Shown here one piece after another: positions 19,056-28,428 of a stretch of DNA of 64,000 bases. The position numbers and the translations under genes are program-made. Every line of letters starts with the position of its first letter. Within the stretch, counting starts at the first letter, position 1. This stretch comes from Novosphingobium kunmingense (lineage in GTDB: Bacteria; Pseudomonadota; Alphaproteobacteria; Sphingomonadales; Sphingomonadaceae), in contig NZ_PHUF01000002.1 in the NCBI RefSeq assembly GCF_002813245.1, positions 62,001-126,000 on the forward strand, read 5' to 3'. The notes below the pieces were generated by a model. It was not told the origin of the DNA, did no database searches, and saw only the letters and a program-made list of their open reading frames with translations.

Positions 19056-22000
19056 ATGGCCTACGTCCCCTTCGTTCCGCTGCGCGTCTATTCGAGCTAC
19101 ACCATGCTGGAAGGCGCGGTGGAGCCCAAGGCCTTTGCCAAGATGGCCAAGGACCGCGGTTTTCCAGCCGTGGCGATGACCGACAAGAACGGCCTTTACG
19201 GGGCCATGGCCTTCGTTGGCGCCTGCCGCGACGCCGGGATCCAGCCGATCGTCGGCAGCTGCCTAGCCGTTGGCCGCGAACACGGCGACGCGATAGACTG
19301 GCTGACCCTGCTGGTGCAGAACGAGGACGGGTGGAACAACCTGTGCGACCTCGTCAGCCGAGCGCACCTCGACCGGCCGCTCGAACGCGATCCTCACGTG
19401 ACTCTCGCCGACCTCACGGGCCGGACCGACGGTCTGATCTGCCTCACCGGCGCGGGCGACGGGGCCCTTGCGCGGCTGTTGGCCGAGGGCCGCAGCGAGG
19501 CGGCCGAGGCGCTGTGCGAAAAGCTCGAGGCTCTGTTCCCCGGACGGCTCTACGTCGAGGTCGCCCGGCGCGGCGATCCGGTCGAGGATGCGAGCGAGGA
19601 CGCGCTGGTCGACCTGGCCTATTCCCGCGACCTGCCGCTGGTGGCGACGAACCCGGCCAATTTCGCCGATCCCGGCTTCCATGGCGCGCACGATGCCATG
19701 CTCTGCATCGCCAATTCGACCCACGTCGACGCGGCCGAGCGCCCGCGTTCCAGTCCTCACGCCTGGGTGAAAAGCGGCCCGATGATGGCCGAACTGTTTC
19801 CCGACCTGCCCGAGGCCCTGGCCAACACCCTGGTTGTCGCGCAACGCTGTGCCTTTGCCCCACCCAAGCGCAAGCCGCTGCTGCCCAGCCTTGCCGGCGA
19901 CAAGGCGGGCGAGGCGCAGATGCTGATCGACGACGCCCGCGCCGGCCTTGATGCCCGGCTCGCGCCCTATGGCGAGCTCAGCGTCGAGGAACGGCAGGCC
20001 TATTTCGACCGCCTCGATTTCGAGACCGGCGTGATCAACACGATGGGCTTCGCGGGCTACTTCCTGATCGTCGCCGACTTCATCAAGTGGGCCAAGGACA
20101 ACGACATCCCGGTCGGCCCGGGGCGCGGTTCTGGCGCCGGTTCGGTCGTGGCCTGGGCGCTGACCATCACCGACCTCGACCCGCTGAAGCTGGGCCTGCT
20201 GTTCGAACGTTTCCTGAACCCCGAACGCGTCTCGATGCCAGACTTCGACATCGACTTCTGCGAAACGCGGCGCGGCGAGGTGATCCGCTACGTCCAGCAG
20301 AAGTACGGGCACGATCACGTCGCCCAGATCATCACCTTCGGCAAGCTGAAGGCGCGCGCCGTGCTGCGCGACACCGGCCGTATCCTGCAGATGAGCTATG
20401 GCCAGGTCGACCGGCTCTGCAAGATGGTGCCCAACCACCCGACCGACCCCTGGACCCTGCCGCGCGCGCTCAATGGCGTGGCCGAGCTGAAACGCGAATA
20501 CGACACCGACGAGGAGGTCAAGCGCCTGGTCGACCTGGCGGTGCAGCTCGAAGGCCTGCCGCGCAATTCGTCGACCCACGCCGCGGGGGTCGTCATCGGC
20601 GACCGGCCGCTGGCGCAACTCGTCCCGCTCTACCGCGATCCGCGCTCGGACATGCCGGTGACCCAGTTCGACATGAAATATGTCGAGGACACGGGCCTGA
20701 TAAAGTTCGACTTCCTTGGCCTTAAGACGCTGTCGGTACTCAAGAAGGCGCAGCAGCTGATGCAGCGGCGCGAAATCGACATCGACCTGTCGGCGCTGCC
20801 CTGGGACGACGAGCAGGTCTATCGCCTGCTCCAGTCGGGCGACACGGTGGGGGTGTTCCAGCTCGAATCCGAAGGCATGCGGCGCACGCTGGCGGCGGTC
20901 AGGCCGACCAATTTCGGCGACATCATCGCGCTCGTCTCGCTCTATCGCCCCGGGCCGATGGACAACATTCCGTTGTTCGGGCGGCGCAAGAACGGCGCGG
21001 AACCGATCGAATACCCACACGCCAAGCTCGAAGGTATCCTGTCCGAAACCTACGGGATCTTCGTCTACCAGGAACAGGTGATGCAGGCGGCGCAGATCCT
21101 CGCTGGCTATTCGCTCGGCGATGCCGATCTGCTGCGCCGGGCCATGGGCAAGAAGGTCCAGGCCGAAATGGACGCGCAGCGCCAGCGCTTTGTCGACGGA
21201 TGCCGCGAGGTTTCGGGGATCGACAAGGCCAAGGCCAACGAACTGTTCGACTTGATCGACAAGTTCGCCGGCTATGGCTTCAACAAGTCGCACGCCGCCG
21301 CCTATGCCTTGCTGGCCTATCAGACCGCCTGGCTGAAGACGCATTACCCCCACGAATTCTACGCCGCGTCGATGTGTTTCGACATGCACCAGTCCGAAAA
21401 GCTCGCGGTCTTCGTCGACGACATGCGGCGCAACGGGTATGCACTTGAAGGGCCGGACATCAACCGCAGCGAGGCCGAGTTCACGGTCGAGCGTACCGAT
21501 GACGGCTACGCCGTGCGCTACGCGCTCGCGGGCATCCGCAATGTCGGCGAAAAGGCGATGGATCAACTGGTCGCCGAGCGTGAGGCCCACGGCTGGTTCG
21601 AAAGCCTCGACGAAGTGTTCCGCCGGGCGCCGGCGGGTTCGATGAACCGCCGCCAGCTGGAAGGGCTGGCCGCCGCCGGCGCGTTTGACAGCCTCGAGCC
21701 TAACCGGGCCAAGGTCATGGCCAGCGCCGACATGCTGCTGGCCGTCGCCGACGAAGCGACGCGGAGCCGCAACAGCGGTCAGGCCGCGCTGTTCGGCGGC
21801 GACGATCACGCCGCCCCTGCGGTGCGCTTGAACGAGGTCGAACCGTGGAGCCGGGCCGAGCAGATGACGAAGGAGCGCGAGAACTTCGGCTTCTATTTCG
21901 CCGCGCATCCGGTGGCGCAGTGGCATTCGGTCGCTTCGGCCAATGGCGCGCGATCCTATGTCAGCCTGATGGAGACCGGCGTGCCCGGCGGCGGACGCAT

Positions 22001-22526
22001 GCCGGCGGTAATCGCGGCCATGGTCGAAGGCGTACAGAAGCGGCGCACCAAGCGCGGCGCGGATTTCGTCATGGCCGAGTTTTCCGACAGCTCGGGCCAG
22101 TTTTCCGCCTCGTGTTTCGAGGAAAGCCTGGTCGAACCGATGATCCAGTGGGCGAAGGATGGGACCTGCCTGCTGCTTCAGGTTGAACTTGATTCCCCCA
22201 GTGCCGACGAACCGCCCCGCATCACCGTGCGCGGCGCCCGGCCGTTGTCCGAAGTCAAAAGCGCCGCCAGCATGATGCTGAAGCTCGACGTGTTGCGGGC
22301 TGAAGCCTTCGCCACCCTGCGCGACATGCTGGTCGGTGGTGCCACCGGCCGGGGCGAGGTCGTCGCCACATTGCGCACCGGGGGGGATACCGAGCCCGTC
22401 ATTCGCCTAGGCCGCGACTTCCAGATCGACGGTGATCTTGCAGAACGCTTGGCAAGCGTCGAAGGCCTTGCCAATGTGGTGCTGACGGCGCGGCGCGGCT
22501 CGGCAAACCTGAGGCTCGTCGCTTGA
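19056..22526 (+). CDS. dnaE: DNA polymerase III subunit alpha
   Basis: The 1156-residue replicative polymerase (family C). A PHP domain comes first (from VPLRVYSSYTMLEGAV, about 1-240). The polymerase core follows, with GPGRGSGAGSVVAWAL at about 350 and the catalytic PDFDIDFCE at 395-403. A helix-hairpin-helix and an OB domain are in the last 350 residues (GIRNVGEKAMDQLV, about 830). The length and full PHP domain match DnaE1 rather than the error-prone DnaE2, and no imuA/imuB genes or LexA box precede it. It starts 80 bases after the peroxidase gene. Confidence 0.97.
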   Translation: MAYVPFVPLRVYSSYTMLEGAVEPKAFAKMAKDRGFPAVAMTDKNGLYGAMAFVGACRDAGIQPIVGSCLAVGREHGDAIDWLTLLVQNEDGWNNLCDLVSRAHLDRPLERDPHVTLADLTGRTDGLICLTGAGDGALARLLAEGRSEAAEALCEKLEALFPGRLYVEVARRGDPVEDASEDALVDLAYSRDLPLVATNPANFADPGFHGAHDAMLCIANSTHVDAAERPRSSPHAWVKSGPMMAELFPDLPEALANTLVVAQRCAFAPPKRKPLLPSLAGDKAGEAQMLIDDARAGLDARLAPYGELSVEERQAYFDRLDFETGVINTMGFAGYFLIVADFIKWAKDNDIPVGPGRGSGAGSVVAWALTITDLDPLKLGLLFERFLNPERVSMPDFDIDFCETRRGEVIRYVQQKYGHDHVAQIITFGKLKARAVLRDTGRILQMSYGQVDRLCKMVPNHPTDPWTLPRALNGVAELKREYDTDEEVKRLVDLAVQLEGLPRNSSTHAAGVVIGDRPLAQLVPLYRDPRSDMPVTQFDMKYVEDTGLIKFDFLGLKTLSVLKKAQQLMQRREIDIDLSALPWDDEQVYRLLQSGDTVGVFQLESEGMRRTLAAVRPTNFGDIIALVSLYRPGPMDNIPLFGRRKNGAEPIEYPHAKLEGILSETYGIFVYQEQVMQAAQILAGYSLGDADLLRRAMGKKVQAEMDAQRQRFVDGCREVSGIDKAKANELFDLIDKFAGYGFNKSHAAAYALLAYQTAWLKTHYPHEFYAASMCFDMHQSEKLAVFVDDMRRNGYALEGPDINRSEAEFTVERTDDGYAVRYALAGIRNVGEKAMDQLVAEREAHGWFESLDEVFRRAPAGSMNRRQLEGLAAAGAFDSLEPNRAKVMASADMLLAVADEATRSRNSGQAALFGGDDHAAPAVRLNEVEPWSRAEQMTKERENFGFYFAAHPVAQWHSVASANGARSYVSLMETGVPGGGRMPAVIAAMVEGVQKRRTKRGADFVMAEFSDSSGQFSASCFEESLVEPMIQWAKDGTCLLLQVELDSPSADEPPRITVRGARPLSEVKSAASMMLKLDVLRAEAFATLRDMLVGGATGRGEVVATLRTGGDTEPVIRLGRDFQIDGDLAERLASVEGLANVVLTARRGSANLRLVA

Positions 22527-22548
22527 CGATGAGTCTTGGGAGAATGAA

Positions 22549-24159
22549 ATGCCGGCAGCCATGCACCCGCTGGGAGCAATGCAGGACTGGGATCTGCGGG
22601 TTACGCATCTGATCGATCACGCCGCGCGCGAACACGGCGCGCGCGAAATCACCACGCGCTGGGCCGACGGCAGCGAAACCGTCACCAACTGGGCCGGAAT
22701 CCGCCATGATGCGCTGCGCATGACGCAGGCGCTGAGAAAACTCGGCGTCGTTGCGGGCGACCGGATCGCGACCCTTGCGATGAACCATTCGCGCCACTTG
22801 GTGTCGTGGTACGGTGCGGTCGGCGTGGGCGGGGTGCTCCACACCATCAACCCGCGGCTGTTCGACGACCAGCTCGAATACATCGCCAACCATGCCGAGG
22901 ACCAGGTCCTGCTTTACGACAAGGCCTTCCAGCCGATCGTCGACCGGATGCAGGCGAAGTGGACCACGATCCGTCACTACATCTGCTTCGACAATGGCGA
23001 TTTCGAGGATTGGATCGGCGCCGAGGACGGGCAGACCGAATGGGCCGATGGCGACGAACGCGACCCCTGCATGCTGTGCTACACCAGCGGCACGACCGGC
23101 CACCCCAAGGGCGTGCTCTACATGCACCGCTCCACCATGCTGCACGCGATCACCGGGCTGCAGCCGGCGATCTTCGACTTCGACGCGCGCAGCGTGATGC
23201 TGCCGGTGGTGCCAATGTTCCACGCCGCCAGCTGGGGCCTGCCCTGGTCGGGTGCCGCGGCGGGCATCAGGTTCGTCTTCAGTCAGGTCAACGACGCGGC
23301 GGTGCTGTGCCACCTGATGAACCGCGAAAAGGTGACCCACTCCGCCGGGGTGCCGACCGTGTGGCTGGCAACGTTCCAGCATATGGACGCGACGGGCGAG
23401 GGGTTGCCTTCGCTGCGCCACGCGATCATCGGCGGGTCGGCCGCCCCCCGCTTCATGCTGGAACGGCTGATGAAGATGGGCGTGAACGTGGCCCACGCCT
23501 GGGGCATGACCGAAACCAGCCCGATCGGAACCACCGGCGCCAAGACCTGGGACTGGGACGATCTCTCGTTCGACGAACAGGTGTCGATCAAGCAGATGCA
23601 GGGACGCGTGCCATTCGGTGTCCAGCTGCGCACCGTCGACCTTGACGACAACACCGTCGAACTGCCGCGCGATGGCAAGTCCGCGGGCGCGCTGCAGGTG
23701 CGCGGGCCCTGGGTGATCAAGCGCTATTTCAAGGCAGAAGAGGATGCCGCTCCCGATCCGGACCAGTGGTTCGACACCGGCGACGTCGGCATCCTCCACC
23801 CCGACGGCACCCTGCAATTGACCGACAGGACCAAGGACGTGATCAAGTCGGGCGGCGAATGGATCAGTTCGGTCGAGCTGGAAAACGCGGCCTGCGGCCA
23901 CCCCGGCGTTGCCGAAGCGGCGGCGATCGGCATCTTCCACCCCAAATGGGACGAACGCCCGATCCTGGTGGTTGTCAAGAAGCCGGGTGCGGAGGTCACC
24001 GCCGATGATATCAAGGCGCACCTTGCCCAATCGGTTGCCAAGTGGTGGCTTCCCGACGCAGTCGAGTTCGTCGACGAGATCCCCCACGGCGGAACCGGCA
24101 AGATCAGCAAGAAGGACCTGCGCGACCAGTTCCGCGACTATCGGCTGGCGGACGCCTGA
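22549..24159 (+). CDS. Acyl-CoA synthetase (AMP-binding, fatty-acid-CoA ligase family)
   Basis: A 536-residue ANL-superfamily ligase. The phosphate loop YTSGTTGHPKG starts at residue 178, the adenine motif is AWGMTETSPIG, and the hinge is DRTKDVIKSGGEWIS; the catalytic Lys lies in GGTGKISKKDL near the C-terminus. It closely resembles the long- and medium-chain acyl-CoA synthetases grouped with AlkK. AGAATG just upstream supports the start. It is followed after three bases by a DUF1330 gene. Substrate length is not readable from the sequence. Confidence 0.93.
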   Translation: MPAAMHPLGAMQDWDLRVTHLIDHAAREHGAREITTRWADGSETVTNWAGIRHDALRMTQALRKLGVVAGDRIATLAMNHSRHLVSWYGAVGVGGVLHTINPRLFDDQLEYIANHAEDQVLLYDKAFQPIVDRMQAKWTTIRHYICFDNGDFEDWIGAEDGQTEWADGDERDPCMLCYTSGTTGHPKGVLYMHRSTMLHAITGLQPAIFDFDARSVMLPVVPMFHAASWGLPWSGAAAGIRFVFSQVNDAAVLCHLMNREKVTHSAGVPTVWLATFQHMDATGEGLPSLRHAIIGGSAAPRFMLERLMKMGVNVAHAWGMTETSPIGTTGAKTWDWDDLSFDEQVSIKQMQGRVPFGVQLRTVDLDDNTVELPRDGKSAGALQVRGPWVIKRYFKAEEDAAPDPDQWFDTGDVGILHPDGTLQLTDRTKDVIKSGGEWISSVELENAACGHPGVAEAAAIGIFHPKWDERPILVVVKKPGAEVTADDIKAHLAQSVAKWWLPDAVEFVDEIPHGGTGKISKKDLRDQFRDYRLADA

Positions 24160-24162
24160 GCG

Positions 24163-24570
24163 GTGACCGCCTACGTCGATCCCGATCGCGAAAACTGGCA
24201 GCGCTTCAAGGACCTGCCGCGCGACCGGCCGATCCACATGCTCAACCTGATCAAGTTCCGCGATCTCGCCGCCTATCCTGAAGGTCACCCCAGTCACGGC
24301 ATGGGACTGACGGGCCGCGAAGCCTATGCAATCTATGCCGAGGGCTTCCAGCGGCTCGTCGCGCAGGACGGCGCGGCCATGGTGTGGCAGGCGCCGCTGG
24401 AATGCGTTGTCACCGGGCCGGAAGGCGAATGGGACGAGGCCTTCGTGATGGGCTATCCCGACAGCGCCTCCTTCATGGCGATGGTCAAGAACGAGCAATA
24501 CGTGCGCGATATCGTCCCGCACCGCACTGCCGCAGTCGCCGACAGTCGCCTGATCCGGTTCCGTGGCTAA
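24163..24570 (+). CDS. DUF1330 family protein
   Basis: A 135-residue protein starting at a GTG three bases after the acyl-CoA synthetase stop, so very probably in its operon. The DUF1330 ferredoxin-like fold is shown by PIHMLNLIKFRD near the start, YAIYAEGFQRLVAQDG in the middle and DEAFVMGYPDSASFMAMVKN near the end. The family is related to dimeric alpha-beta barrel proteins. Its function is not known; linkage to acyl activation suggests a small accessory role in acid metabolism. Confidence 0.85.
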   Translation: MTAYVDPDRENWQRFKDLPRDRPIHMLNLIKFRDLAAYPEGHPSHGMGLTGREAYAIYAEGFQRLVAQDGAAMVWQAPLECVVTGPEGEWDEAFVMGYPDSASFMAMVKNEQYVRDIVPHRTAAVADSRLIRFRG

Positions 24571-24664
24571 ACGGGACAGCTTCGAATAGGCGTGCACCAC
24601 GGATTGCATAACCGCGGATTTGTGACATCCTCCTGTTCGGTCGCGCATCGGGGAGATTGCTCTC

Positions 24665-25498
24665 ATGACGCTTGCTCGAATTGGCGGTCTCGCCGCACTT
24701 GCCGCAGGACTTATCGCCGTGCCCGCCTTAGCCAGTCATAGCTGGGGCAGTTACCACTGGGCCAATTCGTCCGGGCCGGTCGATCTGACGATCAACGTTT
24801 CCGTCACATCGCAGTGGACGTCGTCGGTAAGCACGGCAATCAGCGACTGGCAGAAATCTTCCAATCTGGCCCTGACACCGCAAGATTCGACCGCCAATCG
24901 CAAACGGTGCTCGGCGATCAGCGGCCAGATCCTGGTCTGCAACGAGGCGTACGGGCCGCGCGGGTGGTTGGGCATTGCGTCGATCACAACGGATTCCAGA
25001 GGGCACATCAAGTCGGGCACGACCAAGCTTAACGATACCTATTTCGCCAGCGGCACCTACAACACGCCCGCTTGGCGTGCGCTGGTCGCATGCCAGGAGA
25101 TCGGGCACGACTTCGGTCTTGCCCATCAGGACGAAAATTTCGGCAATCCCAATCTCGGTACGTGCATGGATTACACCAGCAATCCGTCGACGAACCAGCA
25201 TCCCAACCAGCATGACTACGACCAGTTGGCGGCGATCTATAATCACTTCGATACCTACTCGACCTCGTCCGCTGCGGTGGCGACCAATTTCGGCATTCGC
25301 GACTTGCGCAATCCCCGGCCAGCAGCCGAAGACTTAGGCGATCCGGGCGACAGCCCCGCCGACTGGGGGCGATCCGTTCACGATGACGCGAAGGGGCGGC
25401 CCGATGTGTTCGTCATGGATCTGCCAGGAGGCGGACGACGGATCACTCATGTGTTCTGGACGCTTGAGGTCAAGCGAAGCGAGATCCATCACGACTGA
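24665..25498 (+). CDS. Secreted matrixin-like putative metallopeptidase with altered zinc motif
   Basis: A 277-residue protein with a signal peptide (about 1-23, PALA/SHSW). The core segment CQEIGHDFGLAHQD (143-156) matches the metzincin pattern HExxHxxGxxH except that the first His is Gln144; Glu145, His148, Gly151 and His154 remain. A Met-turn-like GTCMDYT (Met168) follows, as in matrixins. The remaining ligands would be two His plus another residue, so activity is uncertain. The C-terminal 60 residues (EDLGDPGDSPADWG to the end) look charged and flexible. The gene stands alone on its strand, with the convergent radical SAM gene next to it. Confidence 0.75.
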   Translation: MTLARIGGLAALAAGLIAVPALASHSWGSYHWANSSGPVDLTINVSVTSQWTSSVSTAISDWQKSSNLALTPQDSTANRKRCSAISGQILVCNEAYGPRGWLGIASITTDSRGHIKSGTTKLNDTYFASGTYNTPAWRALVACQEIGHDFGLAHQDENFGNPNLGTCMDYTSNPSTNQHPNQHDYDQLAAIYNHFDTYSTSSAAVATNFGIRDLRNPRPAAEDLGDPGDSPADWGRSVHDDAKGRPDVFVMDLPGGGRRITHVFWTLEVKRSEIHHD

Positions 25499-25520
25499 GA
25501 AGGACGACAGGCAGCCTTCG

Positions 25521-26603
25521 TCAGAGCAGCGAAAGCTGCCCGCCGGGGCTGGGTCGGACGAAATGGCTGCTGTCGAGCTTCAGGCTCACCGTGTTCATGC
25601 CGAGCCGCCTGGTGGCGAGGCGGAAGCGCGTGCGGAACACTTCGGCCCAGACGCCTTGCGGTTTCATCCGGCTGAAGAAGGAGGGATCGTTGTCGCGTCC
25701 GTTGCGGACCGACTGAACGATGTTCATCACCTTGCCGGCCCGTTCGGGGAAGTGGACTTCAAGCCATTCGCGGAACAGCGGCGCTACCTCGTGCGGCAGG
25801 CGCAACATGATCCAGCTGGCCGACGTGACTCCTCGAGCTGCGGCCTCCTGCAGGATTCCTTCAATGAACGCGTCGGTGATCGACGGGATGACCGGCGCGA
25901 TCGAGACGTGAGCCGGGATCCCTGCCGCGACCAGGCTGCCCAGCGCCTCGAGCCGCTTGGCAGGCGAGGATGCACGGGGTTCGAGCAGACCGGACAGCCG
26001 CGGATCGAGGCTGGTCACCGATACGCCCACCGCCACCAGGTCGAGCCGGGCCAGCTCGCGCAGCAGATCCATGTCGCGCGTCACCCGCGCGCTCTTGGTT
26101 GTGATAGTCACCGGGTGCCGCGTCTCAAGCGCCACTTCTAGGATCTGCCGCGTGATCCGGTAGCGTCCCTCGATCGGCTGGTAGGGATCGGTATTGGTGC
26201 CCATCGCGATCGGCGCGGGCCGGTAGTTGGGCTTGGTCAGCGTTTCGCGCAGAATCCTTGCCGCATCGGGCTTGGCGAACAGCTTGGTCTCGAAATCCAG
26301 CCCCGGCGACAGGTCGTGATAGGCATGTGTCGGCCGGGCGAAGCAGTAGATGCACCCATGCTCGCAGCCCCGATAGGCGTTGATCGAGCGGTCGAACGGA
26401 ATATCGGGCGATTGGTTGAAGCTGACGATGGTTTTGGGCTTCTCCTCGACCACCGTTGTACGCAGCTTCGGGCCGGGGCCATCGATATCCTCGCGCGCGT
26501 CGAGCCAGTCGCCATCAAGCTCGCGCGCGGCAAGGCCGAAGCGCTGCGGCACGGCGTCCGACTGCGCGCCGCGGCCATGTACGGGAGAGGGTGGACTCGC
26601 CAT
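25521..26603 (-). CDS. PA0069 family radical SAM protein (spore-photolyase-like)
   Basis: A 360-residue radical SAM enzyme. The cluster motif CEHGCIYC gives Cys80, Cys84 and Cys87, which bind the 4Fe-4S centre with SAM. The upstream FDRSINAYRG and downstream FARPTHAYHDLSPGLDFETK are typical of the Rv2578c/PA0069 group, distantly related to spore photoproduct lyase. The biochemical role of this group is not established. A perfect alphaproteobacterial LexA box sits 13 bases upstream of the ATG, in the 38-base gap after the lytic transglycosylase gene, so expression is probably DNA-damage inducible. That supports, without proving, a DNA-repair role. Confidence 0.9.
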   Translation of the reverse strand: MASPPSPVHGRGAQSDAVPQRFGLAARELDGDWLDAREDIDGPGPKLRTTVVEEKPKTIVSFNQSPDIPFDRSINAYRGCEHGCIYCFARPTHAYHDLSPGLDFETKLFAKPDAARILRETLTKPNYRPAPIAMGTNTDPYQPIEGRYRITRQILEVALETRHPVTITTKSARVTRDMDLLRELARLDLVAVGVSVTSLDPRLSGLLEPRASSPAKRLEALGSLVAAGIPAHVSIAPVIPSITDAFIEGILQEAAARGVTSASWIMLRLPHEVAPLFREWLEVHFPERAGKVMNIVQSVRNGRDNDPSFFSRMKPQGVWAEVFRTRFRLATRRLGMNTVSLKLDSSHFVRPSPGGQLSLL

Positions 26604-26615
26604 CCCGCCAAACTA

Positions 26616-26630
26616 GAACAAAATGAGAAC
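26616..26630 (-). promoter_or_regulatory. LexA (SOS) box upstream of the radical SAM gene
   Basis: On the minus strand the sequence reads GTTC-TCATTTT-GTTC, an exact match to the alphaproteobacterial LexA site GTTC-N7-GTTC. It lies 13 bases before the radical SAM start codon. A weak -10 (TAGTTT, 26615-26610) adjoins it, so LexA would block polymerase. The same motif occurs before recA at 58682-58696. Confidence 0.8.
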
Positions 26631-26641
26631 TGTTGGAAGCG

Positions 26642-28426
26642 TCAGCGCGACCGTTGGATCGCTCCGTTGGCGCCGATGCGCACCGCCTGCGATCCGGTCA
26701 GCCCGGGGAAGGTCGGCCACAGGCCCTGTGCCAGCGCCAGCCGGCTTTCTGACGGTCCGCCGGCCTGCCGCTCGTACATCCAGTAATTGCGCATCACGAT
26801 GTTCACATAACCGCGCGTTTCCCAATAGGGCACGCTTTCGATCCACAACAGCGGATCGCCCTTGTCCTTGATCTCGTATTGCCAGCGCGTGATCGGGGTC
26901 AGACCGGCGTTGTATGCGGCCATGACCTTGGGCAGCAGGCCCTGTGTCCCTGCCGAATTGCGCAGCATGTCGAGGTGACGCTGCCCGAAGGCGAGGTTCA
27001 CGTCGGGCCTGTTGAGATCGCTGGGCGAGCCGGTGTAACCGAGGTCGGCCGAATGGTCCTTGGCCGCGGCTGGCATGATCTGCATCAGGCCGCGTGCCCC
27101 GGTCGGGCTGATCGCGCCAGTGCGGAACACCGATTCCTGCAAGGCGTGGGCATAGACCAGCGCCGGATCGACTTTCCAGCCGCCAACAGGGGTCCACTTC
27201 GGCGTGGGGAAGCGCGCGGCTGGCTCGGCCTTGCCGCCCTGTGGTGCGTTGTAGGCCATCCACAACTGGGTCGAAGGCAGGCCAAGATCGCGCGCCAGAC
27301 GCGACAGGGGTTGGTACTGTCCTGCGCCGCCGATCCGCGCCTGGTGGCGAAGCACCTCGTCGGCGAGGCCGTCCTTGCCGATCTCGGCCAGTTCGACCGC
27401 GACGCGCACATTGTCCACGTCGCGCATCTTCTGCCAGTCCGCGGCACTGAAATCGGGCGCTTCGTGCGTCCTGGGCAGGGTAAGGCCAAGCTGTTCGGCG
27501 GCCATCATGCCGTAAAGCGTTTCGTCGAGTTTTGCCGCGCGCTGCAAAGGCGCGCCGGCCAGCTCGGGCTTGCGGCAGCGGACCAGCGCGCGGCTTTGCC
27601 AGTAGAGCGCGGCGGCGGTCAGCTCGCTGTTGTCGCTGAACGACGTGGTCCGGGCAAAGGCATCGGCCGCGCCCTGGCAATCATCGAGCCTCCAGGCGGC
27701 GAGCCCGGCCGTCCACCAGCCCTCGGCCACCCACGGACCGGCGCCGTCGTTTGCGGACTGCGCGAGCGCATAGGCCGACAGGTCATCGTTTTCGATATAA
27801 TAGGACCAGGCGATCTTGGCGCGCCATTCGGCCCGGGCATAGGCGGAAAGCTGGGTATCTATCCCGTCGAGCAGGGCCTTGGCCCCGGCCGGGTTGTCCG
27901 CCTTGATCGCGCCCAGGATAGCGTTCGACACGGCGGCGGGCATGGTGCCGTCACTGGTATCGCGCGGCCGGATGCGCTTGGCTCGGTTGGGCATCTGCAC
28001 CAGCGAGGTCGTGCCGGGCAGCGAAGGCACGGCGGTCACTCCGCGCTTGGCGGCAAGGCTGGCGATCTGCTCGGCCTGGGGCAGGGCGGTGCCCTGGGCC
28101 AGCCAGGCGCTCAATTCACCGCCTTCGATCTTCGGGGAATTGGCGGCGAGAAAATATTCGGCGCGGGCGACCTGGTGCAGCGGACCGTCGGCGCGTTCGG
28201 AGAACATCGCCTGGACGCGGGCCCAGTCCGCACGATCGATCGCGGCGAAGAGATCGCGGTAATAGGCGCGTTCGTCCTGGCTGAGAAGCGAAGGGACCGC
28301 GGTGTTGCTGGCCCGGTTGCGAAAGTAGTCGACTGCGGCGCTGTTCGCCTGCGCGGCGAGCGGCGCAATCAGGGCGCAGGCGGCCACTCCGAATGCGGCA
28401 CAACGAGCCTTGGCAACAGCGATCAA
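26642..28426 (-). CDS. Soluble lytic murein transglycosylase (Slt family, copy 1)
   Basis: A 594-residue periplasmic enzyme that cleaves peptidoglycan glycan strands to anhydromuropeptides. A signal peptide (about 1-22, ending LAAQA/N) is followed by a long alpha-helical superhelix domain and a C-terminal SLT domain with catalytic Glu in YAHALQESVFR, then ARGLMQIMP and MAAYNAG. I propose a TTG start at 28426, which yields the signal peptide directly; an ATG at 28480 would overlap the uracil-DNA-glycosylase gene by 52 bases. The two genes are tightly linked on the minus strand. A second Slt-type gene lies at 50445-52400. Confidence 0.9.
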   Translation of the reverse strand: MIAVAKARCAAFGVAACALIAPLAAQANSAAVDYFRNRASNTAVPSLLSQDERAYYRDLFAAIDRADWARVQAMFSERADGPLHQVARAEYFLAANSPKIEGGELSAWLAQGTALPQAEQIASLAAKRGVTAVPSLPGTTSLVQMPNRAKRIRPRDTSDGTMPAAVSNAILGAIKADNPAGAKALLDGIDTQLSAYARAEWRAKIAWSYYIENDDLSAYALAQSANDGAGPWVAEGWWTAGLAAWRLDDCQGAADAFARTTSFSDNSELTAAALYWQSRALVRCRKPELAGAPLQRAAKLDETLYGMMAAEQLGLTLPRTHEAPDFSAADWQKMRDVDNVRVAVELAEIGKDGLADEVLRHQARIGGAGQYQPLSRLARDLGLPSTQLWMAYNAPQGGKAEPAARFPTPKWTPVGGWKVDPALVYAHALQESVFRTGAISPTGARGLMQIMPAAAKDHSADLGYTGSPSDLNRPDVNLAFGQRHLDMLRNSAGTQGLLPKVMAAYNAGLTPITRWQYEIKDKGDPLLWIESVPYWETRGYVNIVMRNYWMYERQAGGPSESRLALAQGLWPTFPGLTGSQAVRIGANGAIQRSR

Positions 28427-28428
28427 AA

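Noticed and set aside
19263..21926. Very long antisense open frames, such as the 887-codon frame opposite dnaE, and similar ones at 2318-4117, 22399-24666, 29108-31321 and 32418-34364
   Set aside because: High GC makes antisense stops rare. These frames run opposite strongly supported genes, have repetitive Arg/Gly/His-rich composition and match no protein family.
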